Source of the DNA: an uncultured Bacilli bacterium
Lineage (GTDB): Bacteria > Bacillota_I > Bacilli_A > RF39 > UBA660
Reading direction: 5' to 3'
Assembly: GCA_910577075.1 (NCBI GenBank)
Contig: CAJTKV010000040.1
Span: forward strand, 1 to 16,527
DNA: 16,527 bases
Shown here piece by piece: positions 7,406 through 12,879 of the stretch. The notes beneath the pieces are model-generated. The model ran no database searches. It was not told the origin of the DNA and saw only the letters and a list, made by a program, of their open reading frames with translations. A program made the translations under genes and the position numbers. The first letter of the stretch is position 1. Each line of letters starts with the position of its first letter.

Positions 7406-7984
7406 ATGACAAAGAATAAAAAGAAGTTTTTGGTAAATATGATAGGAAATCTTATTATATTCCTAATGGGAATAGCTTATATATCTATGCCAACATATTA
7501 TGGAATAGATATGATGGAAAATATTGAGATAAATAACTTATTTTTAAGTTTTACTATAATTTATGCAACTGTAAATTTGGGAATATTTCTCATCTTGGGG
7601 AAAAATCCCAATAATGAATCCATTAACTTATGTATTATTAGCAGTATATCGGGAATATTAAATATTATTTTAGCAAACTATACGGAAAAAGCCTTTATGA
7701 TAAGCTTTGCAATTCTTATATTTTTAATAACGGCTATCAAGTTATTCACGGTCGATTATTACCATGATCGTAAAGATGCCTATTACTATATTGAAGGATT
7801 ATGTTTGGGAGTGTTCTTCGTAGTTGGTATAGTAACTGCAATTAATATGTTTGGATCTTCCTATCTTCAAACAATGATGTTAGGTTTCTTTATAGTTATT
7901 ATCGGCATTTTAAGAATATTCAATGTATCGATAAAGACGATGTTAAAATCCAAGAGATTTTTGCAAAAAATTAAATTAAAATAG
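7406..7984 (+). CDS. Six-TM membrane protein (DUF308/HdeD-like layout), unknown function
   Basis: This 192-residue protein has about six hydrophobic segments, near 10-28, 44-65, 73-91, 95-114, 127-148 and 152-172. They are joined by short loops, with a basic N-terminus (TKNKKK) and a basic C-terminal tail. The pairwise helix arrangement is like HdeD/DUF308 membrane proteins, but no diagnostic motif was found, so the family is a guess from topology. It is the first gene of the operon. Its TAG stop overlaps the Shine-Dalgarno of the methyltransferase gene. Confidence 0.6.
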   Translation: MTKNKKKFLVNMIGNLIIFLMGIAYISMPTYYGIDMMENIEINNLFLSFTIIYATVNLGIFLILGKNPNNESINLCIISSISGILNIILANYTEKAFMISFAILIFLITAIKLFTVDYYHDRKDAYYYIEGLCLGVFFVVGIVTAINMFGSSYLQTMMLGFFIVIIGILRIFNVSIKTMLKSKRFLQKIKLK

Positions 7985-7993
7985 GTGATTATT

Positions 7994-8875
7994 ATGAAAA
8001 TTGTAAGAGATTTTAAAGATTATGAGATATTGGATATGGCAAGCGGTCAAAAACTTGAAAGATGGAATGAAGTAATTCTTTCGCGTCCTGATCCTCAAAT
8101 AATTTGGTCATATAAAACTCGTCCATCCCTTTGGGATAGCGTAGATGCTAAATATCAGAGAAGTAACACTGGCGGCGGCGAGTGGCACATATATAATAAG
8201 AGTATGCCAACAAGCTGGCAAGTTAAGTGGTCTGACTTGACTTTTAATCTAAAGTTAATGGGCTTTAAACATACGGGACTTTTTCCCGAACAGGCCTATA
8301 ACTGGAATATTATCCGCGAAAAAATAAAAAATGCTAATCGCGAGGTTAAAGTTTTAAATCTCTTTGCTTATACAGGTGGAGCAAGTGTTGCTGCACTTTC
8401 TGCTGGTGCCAGTGTTGTGCATGTTGATTCATCGCGCGGTATGGTAGATTGGGCCAAGGAAAATGTTCACTCATCTCACCTTGAAAGCAAGCCAATACGC
8501 TTTATTGTCGACGACGTCGTTAAATTTGTCGAAAGAGAAATAAGAAGAGGCAATAAATACGATATGATAATAATGGATCCTCCATCTTTCGGCAGGGGAA
8601 GTAATAAAGAAATTTGGAATATTGAAACAGACCTTTATAATCTCGTTGAATTATGCACAAAAGTCTTAAGCGATGATCCTCTCATGTTTTTAATTAATTC
8701 CTACACCACAGGACTCTCTATGACTGTCTTATCAGATATTTTAAGACTTACTGTTAATAAAGAACATTCAGGCTTTATAAGTGCCGATGAAGTAGGATTG
8801 CCAATGAAAGACAGCGATTTAATTTTGCCATGTGGTATATATGCAAGATGGGAAAGGGACCAATATGAAGATTAA
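7994..8875 (+). CDS. Class I SAM-dependent methyltransferase, RlmI/RlmK-like (COG1092)
   Basis: The product is 293 residues from the chosen start. Methyltransferase motif I is VLNLFAYTGGAS (about 120-131), an acidic ribose-binding residue lies in VVHVDSSRG (about 141-149), and the active-site loop is MDPPSFGRG (about 194-202). This is the pattern of the Methyltrans_SAM group that modifies 23S rRNA. The PUA domain found at the N-terminus of E. coli RlmI is absent, so it belongs to the shorter form whose target is less certain. Start choice: a GTG at 7985 overlaps the Shine-Dalgarno itself (AGGTG, 7983-7987), while the ATG at 7994 sits 6 nt after it. The end overlaps nadK by 11 nt. Confidence 0.85.
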   Translation: MKIVRDFKDYEILDMASGQKLERWNEVILSRPDPQIIWSYKTRPSLWDSVDAKYQRSNTGGGEWHIYNKSMPTSWQVKWSDLTFNLKLMGFKHTGLFPEQAYNWNIIREKIKNANREVKVLNLFAYTGGASVAALSAGASVVHVDSSRGMVDWAKENVHSSHLESKPIRFIVDDVVKFVEREIRRGNKYDMIIMDPPSFGRGSNKEIWNIETDLYNLVELCTKVLSDDPLMFLINSYTTGLSMTVLSDILRLTVNKEHSGFISADEVGLPMKDSDLILPCGIYARWERDQYED

Positions 8876-9566
8876 ATTATTTCCCAATAAAAATGCGGAT
8901 TCTTTGTTTATTGCTGACATATTAAAAGAGAAACTGGAAAATAATGGCTTTTCTCTCGTTGAAAATGACTATGAATTAGCCATTGCCATCGGCGGAGATG
9001 GTTCCTTTTTACATATGGTCAATGCCAATGACTTTAATGAAAATATAAAATATATTGGCATTAATAATGGAACTCTCGGATTTCTTCAAGAGATAAAACC
9101 TACCGAAATAAGTAGTTTTATCGAATATTTAAAAGAGGAAAATTACAAAGAAGAATTAATTAGCTATGAAAACATTAAGGTTGTTACAAATGACGAGGCC
9201 TATTATTTTAAAGGATTAAATGAGACAGTTATTCGCGATATGAATCTAAGTACAGCTTACAATTTAAGTTGTAATGGTGCCATAATATTCAATGGTATTC
9301 ATACTCTTCAAGTTACGCCTATAGCTCCCATAAATAACAACATCTATAGGACCATCAGTAATCCCATAGTTCTTCCCGAAGATCGCATAATAAAACTTAT
9401 ACCAAACAAAAGGACAACAGATATTATGCTTCTCGTCGATGGCGTAAATCACGTATTAAAAAATGTTCAATATATTGAGATTCGTGTCAGTGAAGTTAAA
9501 CTAAAATGCATACGTATGAATGACTATGATTACACTAATATTATAAATGATAAATTTTTGAACTAA
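8865..9566 (+). CDS. nadK: NAD kinase, short form lacking the conserved GDG..TPTG segment
   Basis: The product is 233 residues from the ATG at 8865, which overlaps the methyltransferase gene by 11 nt. It would phosphorylate NAD to NADP using ATP or polyphosphate. Family motifs present are AIGGDGSFLHMV (GGDG at 43-46), GINNGTLGFL (66-73), NETVIRD (NE at 119-120), STAYNLS (129-135), and TPIAPINN followed by YRTISNPIVLP. In the family, about 30 residues, including a strand pair and FRGDGLxVSTPTGS, separate the NE motif from STAY. Here they are almost contiguous (NETVIRDMNLSTAYNLS), so a catalytically important segment seems deleted in frame. The usual length is 260-300 residues. The GTG at 8832 is too far upstream to be the start. 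Assignment is firm; activity is in doubt. Confidence 0.88.
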   Translation: MKIKLFPNKNADSLFIADILKEKLENNGFSLVENDYELAIAIGGDGSFLHMVNANDFNENIKYIGINNGTLGFLQEIKPTEISSFIEYLKEENYKEELISYENIKVVTNDEAYYFKGLNETVIRDMNLSTAYNLSCNGAIIFNGIHTLQVTPIAPINNNIYRTISNPIVLPEDRIIKLIPNKRTTDIMLLVDGVNHVLKNVQYIEIRVSEVKLKCIRMNDYDYTNIINDKFLN

Positions 9567-9567
9567 A

Positions 9568-9597
9568 AAACATATTCAAACGAATATGTTTCTTTTT
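9568..9597. terminator. Bidirectional terminator
   Basis: AAACATATTC (9568-9577), loop AAAC, GAATATGTTT (9582-9591), followed by CTTTTTT. It ends nadK rightward and the acidic coiled-coil gene leftward, where the hairpin is also followed by Ts. Confidence 0.78.
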
Positions 9598-10625
9598 TAT
9601 TCTAAGGAATCATCAGAATTAATAATATTTTCTAAATTTATGTCGGCATCAAAATCGAATACATCACTATCTTCTTCAATAGTAACGGCCTTGTCTAATT
9701 CACTAGGTTCATCCTCTAAAATAACATCTTCTGCATCACTAGCTAAATCCTCAATGACAATTTCATCATCTAAATCATTCTTAACTGGAGTATCAGGTAA
9801 CTTAGGAGTACGACTCTTTTCAACCACCAAAGCTACTTCCTCGCTATCTTTGCGAGGTTTAGCTACTTCCTTTTTTACATCTTCCTTCTTAGGAGTATCT
9901 ATTTTAAAGACATCATCATCTATATCTAAAGCCGATTCATCATCATCATCAGTACCAGAATCCTTTAAAGCTTCACTTATTTCACGATAATCAAGTAAAA
10001 TAGAATCATCCAAAATACTTTCATCTAAAAGTGATTCATCAATACTAACATCATCTAATGAAGTATTATCAGTTACTAAAGGCTCAGAGAAAGTAATAGA
10101 TGGAGCATAGTTTTGACATAAATTATCACGATGTTCATTGGCAAATTCAATTATTGGAGCTAATGCATTAGTGTAATAATTATATGAATCTAATATCTTT
10201 GTTAAGCAACTTTCTAGAGCTTTTTTCTCAGCTGTAAGCTTAATCATTTTATTCTTAACACTCTCGGCTTTTCCAACAACTTCATTCATAGCAGCACGAT
10301 CTTTTAATATCTTTCTCTTTCTTTCATCAACTTTTGAAGATATTTCCTTATTAGCTGCAATCAAAATATTAGCAAGTTCATCATCTTTAAACTTATCTAC
10401 TAGATTTTTATAATCCTCTTCAAATCCAGCTATATCCTTATTCATCTTATCAATCTTAGCCTTAGCTGTGAAAAAGTCATCTTTATATTTCTTCGATTTG
10501 GCAACTTCAATATCAAATTGTTTAGAAGTTTCCTCAATTTTTCTTTCGTATTCTACCTTAATTGTTTCAAGATTATCAATAATTTGTTGAATACGTTCAT
10601 TAGTTTCATTAATTAAATTATCCAT
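9597..10625 (-). CDS. Coiled-coil protein with long acidic disordered tail, unknown function
   Basis: A 342-residue soluble protein without a signal peptide or membrane segment. Residues 1 to about 165 are Lys/Glu-rich and heptad-like (for example ERIQQIIDNLETIKVEYER), predicting a long coiled coil. From about 185 to the end it is dominated by Asp, Glu, Ser, Ile and Leu, with short repeats of the SLDD/SIDE/SLLDE/SILDD kind and a DDDDES run, interrupted by a Lys/Pro linker (about 240-280). This looks like a structural or scaffold protein with a disordered partner-binding tail. Start: ATG at 10625 with AGAGGT 7 nt upstream. The antisense frame is open and Ser-rich only because of the biased composition. 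No family recognised. Confidence 0.75.
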   Translation of the reverse strand: MDNLINETNERIQQIIDNLETIKVEYERKIEETSKQFDIEVAKSKKYKDDFFTAKAKIDKMNKDIAGFEEDYKNLVDKFKDDELANILIAANKEISSKVDERKRKILKDRAAMNEVVGKAESVKNKMIKLTAEKKALESCLTKILDSYNYYTNALAPIIEFANEHRDNLCQNYAPSITFSEPLVTDNTSLDDVSIDESLLDESILDDSILLDYREISEALKDSGTDDDDESALDIDDDVFKIDTPKKEDVKKEVAKPRKDSEEVALVVEKSRTPKLPDTPVKNDLDDEIVIEDLASDAEDVILEDEPSELDKAVTIEEDSDVFDFDADINLENIINSDDSLE

Positions 10626-10652
10626 GATAATACCTCTCTATTCTTCTACAAA

Positions 10653-10681
10653 ATTATAACAAAGAAAAAATTCTTTGTAAA
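10653..10681 (-). promoter_or_regulatory. Promoter of the coiled-coil/acidic gene
   Basis: On the minus strand, TTTACA (10681-10676), an exact 17-nt spacer and a perfect TATAAT (10658-10653), about 27 nt upstream of the start codon. It is divergent from the promoter of the putative non-coding RNA. Confidence 0.78.
10659..10678. promoter_or_regulatory. Perfect inverted repeat in promoter spacer, candidate operator
   Basis: ACAAAGAA (10659-10666), four A residues, TTCTTTGT (10671-10678). It fills the spacer of the minus-strand promoter and overlaps its -35, a classic place for a dimeric repressor. No regulator can be named. Confidence 0.5.
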
Positions 10682-10714
10682 TATGTATAATAAAAAATAT
10701 GAATGAAAATATTA

Positions 10715-10743
10715 TTGACATTAAATTTAAAGTGATATATACT
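10715..10743 (+). promoter_or_regulatory. Strong promoter of the putative non-coding RNA
   Basis: A perfect TTGACA (10715-10720), a 17-nt spacer and TATACT (10738-10743, 5 of 6). It is the best -35/-10 pair in the window, and no gene start follows for about 500 nt. Transcription should begin near 10750. Confidence 0.78.
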
Positions 10744-10749
10744 AATATT

Positions 10750-11138
10750 ACTTAGTAAGACAACAAGCTAAGCAACTGATTTTTTCTTATATAAATCCTA
10801 TCCAAACAGAATTTATATAAACAATCTTTTAATGCATTGATTCATTTTGCTAAAATTGAGAAAATGGTTATATTAATCATACTTTTCAAAAAATGATGAT
10901 TTGCAAGACAAGCATAGCGTTTTATTTGATGTTTTCATTGAATGGATGTTCATATTAACTAAGAATAATAAAGTTGTCAGATGTCAAAAGCGACCTTATC
11001 CGATTACTAAGTTTGTACGTACAATGAGAAAGAAAACTCATAAACTAAGATAAGCAATTATCGTTGTAGATCTGACATTCTAGAACATAATTGATCTAAA
11101 ACTAGGAAACATATAGTTGTCAGCTATATGTTTTTTTT
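10750..11138 (+). ncRNA. Putative structured non-coding RNA, about 390 nt, unknown family
   Basis: The interval lies between the strong promoter and an intrinsic terminator and has no gene of normal length. Self-complementary segments include a 10-bp hairpin, TTATATAAAT (10787-10796) with ATTTATATAA (10811-10820). A nested domain follows: TGTCAGAT (10975-10982) with ATCTGACA (11070-11077), inside it CTTATC (10995-11000) with GATAAG (11049-11054), then AGTTT (11010-11014) with AAACT (11042-11046), and ATGAG (11024-11028) with CTCAT (11037-11041). I see none of the hallmarks of RNase P RNA, tmRNA, SRP RNA or c-di-GMP riboswitches. A frame of about 58 codons ending in TAA (11051-11053) is open across part of it but has no ribosome binding site. 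Ends are inferred. Confidence 0.55.
11107..11138 (+). terminator. Intrinsic terminator of the putative non-coding RNA
   Basis: AAACATATAG (11107-11116), loop TTGTCAG, CTATATGTTT (11124-11133), in a run of eight Ts. The loop repeats the TTGTCAG found at 10974-10980, so it is also complementary to the CTGACA at 11072-11077. Confidence 0.82.
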
Positions 11139-11178
11139 AGTGTAAATATTTAAAAATAATAAAAAATAAACAAATTTG

Positions 11179-11207
11179 TTGTATAAAGTTCACTAAAATG
11201 TTATACT
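11179..11207 (+). promoter_or_regulatory. Promoter of the surface-protein operon
   Basis: TTGTAT (11179-11184), a 17-nt spacer and TATACT (11202-11207), with TG one base upstream (extended -10). The short leader carries GGAG (11236-11239), 6 nt before the ATG at 11246. Confidence 0.7.
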
Positions 11208-11245
11208 TTATTTAGAATATAAAAGTGCGTTGGGTGGAGACTGCA

Positions 11246-11977
11246 ATGAAAAAGGTAATAAAGTATTTCTTATTATTAATTATTTGTACACTTACTTTTA
11301 TTGGTAACACTAAAGCTGCTGATAGTTGTGATTATAAGACTAAGGCTAATTTAAATAAATTAGCATCACAAGTCATGTCTTCTTATGAAATCAAAAAAGA
11401 GGGGAATCGCGAATACTTTGAAATAACTATCAACAATATTGTAAGTGATTTATATTTAATTGTTGAACCTAGTTCGACAACCTTGAAACAGGGAGTAGAG
11501 TTAGCGCCATTTGAAATATATAATTCCATGACTAAAAATGGAACTTATACTTTCAAAGTAACGAATACAACCGATGTTATTAATTATAATATTCGTATCC
11601 GTTCTACCGTTGAGGGATGTACTCATGATGTGTTTGCCATAATTCAACTTAAACCCCGCAAAAATAAATTCTATTCCATGCCCGATTGTAAGTATGAAGA
11701 AGTCATGGATTATCTATACTGCCAAGAATGGGTGGAAACAGAATTTGCCCTTGCCGATACTGAAGTCTTAAAAAAGATTCAAAATCAAAGAGGCGCAAAG
11801 AAAAAGACTATAACAACGCGTTGCCTAGAGTGTGAAGCAGAAGTTCGTAATGATGCTAAGCGCAATAAATATAAAATGATAAAGCTTTATATAATTGTCG
11901 GTTTAGTTATCGGTATAGTACTTGATATTATAACAATCGTAATATTAGTAATAAGAGTAAGGAGGTCAGAAATATGA
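11246..11977 (+). CDS. Secreted, C-terminally membrane-anchored Cys-containing protein
   Basis: The product is 243 residues from the ATG at 11246; a GTG at 11225 lies upstream of the Shine-Dalgarno and is not used. It has a signal peptide (MKKVIKYFLLLIICTLTF, cleavage likely after TKA or KAA, about 24-25) and an extracytoplasmic beta-rich domain. Cysteines are at 28, 125, 148, 159, 193 and 196, followed by a C-terminal membrane segment (about 212-236) and a basic cytoplasmic tail. The domain shares IRIRSTVEGC, a Pro-Arg strand and YCQ with the protein of the next gene, with similar Cys spacing, so the two are paralogues. First gene of the surface operon; family unknown. Confidence 0.72.
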   Translation: MKKVIKYFLLLIICTLTFIGNTKAADSCDYKTKANLNKLASQVMSSYEIKKEGNREYFEITINNIVSDLYLIVEPSSTTLKQGVELAPFEIYNSMTKNGTYTFKVTNTTDVINYNIRIRSTVEGCTHDVFAIIQLKPRKNKFYSMPDCKYEEVMDYLYCQEWVETEFALADTEVLKKIQNQRGAKKKTITTRCLECEAEVRNDAKRNKYKMIKLYIIVGLVIGIVLDIITIVILVIRVRRSEI

Positions 11978-12879
11978 TGAAGATAAAAAAGGAAAGAAAA
12001 CCATTCAAAAGAGAATATATACCTATTATATTGGCTGTAATAATCTTGTTTTTCCTAATTGGAGCCTTGATATACCTTATTGGTCATGACTTTAAGTTTG
12101 AAGAAGAAAAGGCTAATCCAGGGCAACATGAACAAGAAGAGGTCCTTATTGATAATAGTAATTCTAAATGTTCCAAAGATGAACTTAATGAATTATATAA
12201 AATAGCAGAAAACATCAAGGTTGAAACTGAGATGCGTGAGATAGAAGATAAAGATAACATGGTTTTAAATCAAGAAACAGATCAATTAGAACCTGCAATA
12301 TCTATTGTTCCAATAATGAAGTTTACTAATTTAAATTCCAAGGTTTATATATTTATGAGCAATAATTATAATGAAAAAACTGAGGAAGTTAAACCAGAGG
12401 ACGATAAGATCGAAATCAATGGTATACAATCAGACAAAATTGTTGAATATACTATAGAAATCCGCTCAAATAACTATGGTTGCAAAGGTGAGACCATAAG
12501 AAAATTTAATGTAAGAACTCCAATTTTTAATTCCTTCTCAGAATTAGATATATGTGAAAGTTATCCGGATTATCCATATTGCCAAAAATACTTGGCAGAA
12601 GACTTACCAACTATGCATGACTTCCAGTATGGTCTACAAAATTATAAGAAAAACTTGAAGAGCACGGCTGCTCCAAGATTTACAAATGGATCAACTACAT
12701 CGGGAAAAAAAGATGAAAACGAGACGACAACTACAACTGTGGAAAAGAAAGAAGAAAAAAAGGAAAATAATGATAATAAGACAATCATCTATGTAATTAT
12801 AGGGTTAGTTATATTGTTATCAATGGTTGCTATTGGTACTTTGCTACTTATAAAAAAGAAAAGGAGTAAAGAAGTATGA
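11974..12879 (+). CDS. Bitopic Cys-containing extracytoplasmic protein, paralogue of its neighbour
   Basis: The 301-residue product has a basic N-terminus, a membrane segment (about 15-37), an extracytoplasmic domain, a Thr/Lys/Glu-rich low-complexity linker (about 235-268), a second membrane segment (about 270-293) and a KKKRSKEV tail. Cysteines at 66, 170, 194 and 203 match C28, C125, C148 and C159 of the upstream protein in order and approximate spacing. IEIRSNNYGC and PYCQKY match IRIRSTVEGC and LYCQEW. The stalk-like linker suggests the domain is held away from the membrane. ATG at 11974 (or the adjacent ATG at 11977) follows GGAGG (11961-11965). It overlaps both neighbours by 4 nt, so translation is coupled. 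Confidence 0.72.
   Translation: MMKIKKERKPFKREYIPIILAVIILFFLIGALIYLIGHDFKFEEEKANPGQHEQEEVLIDNSNSKCSKDELNELYKIAENIKVETEMREIEDKDNMVLNQETDQLEPAISIVPIMKFTNLNSKVYIFMSNNYNEKTEEVKPEDDKIEINGIQSDKIVEYTIEIRSNNYGCKGETIRKFNVRTPIFNSFSELDICESYPDYPYCQKYLAEDLPTMHDFQYGLQNYKKNLKSTAAPRFTNGSTTSGKKDENETTTTTVEKKEEKKENNDNKTIIYVIIGLVILLSMVAIGTLLLIKKKRSKEV

Noticed and set aside
7985..7993. GTG start nine bases upstream for the methyltransferase
   Set aside because: The GTG is part of the AGGTGATT Shine-Dalgarno; the ATG at 7994 has proper spacing.
8832..8864. GTG start 33 bases upstream for NAD kinase
   Set aside because: The family N-terminus begins at MKIKLFPNKN; the extra residues are a reading of the upstream gene's 3' end in another frame.
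9586..9990. Ser-rich plus-strand open frame opposite the acidic coiled-coil gene
   Set aside because: It is antisense to a gene with promoter, RBS and terminator. Its Ser bias follows from the GAT/GAA-rich codons on the other strand, and its start lies in the shared terminator.
11017..11022. TTGTACGTACAA palindrome around 11013-11024 as a protein-binding site
   Set aside because: It lies inside the folded part of the putative RNA, far from any promoter, and fits better as a bulge or internal loop of that fold.
10750..11138. RNase P RNA, tmRNA or SRP RNA in the long intergenic region
   Set aside because: None of the hallmark sequences is present: no GAGGAAAGTCC-type P4 core, no tRNA-like 3' end with CCA, no SRP tetraloop domain.
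11225..11248. GGGTGGAGACTGC resembling the T-box GGGTGGNACCGCG sequence
   Set aside because: It lies downstream of the terminator, next to the start codon, with no stem I, no antiterminator pairing and no following terminator. It simply contains the Shine-Dalgarno.
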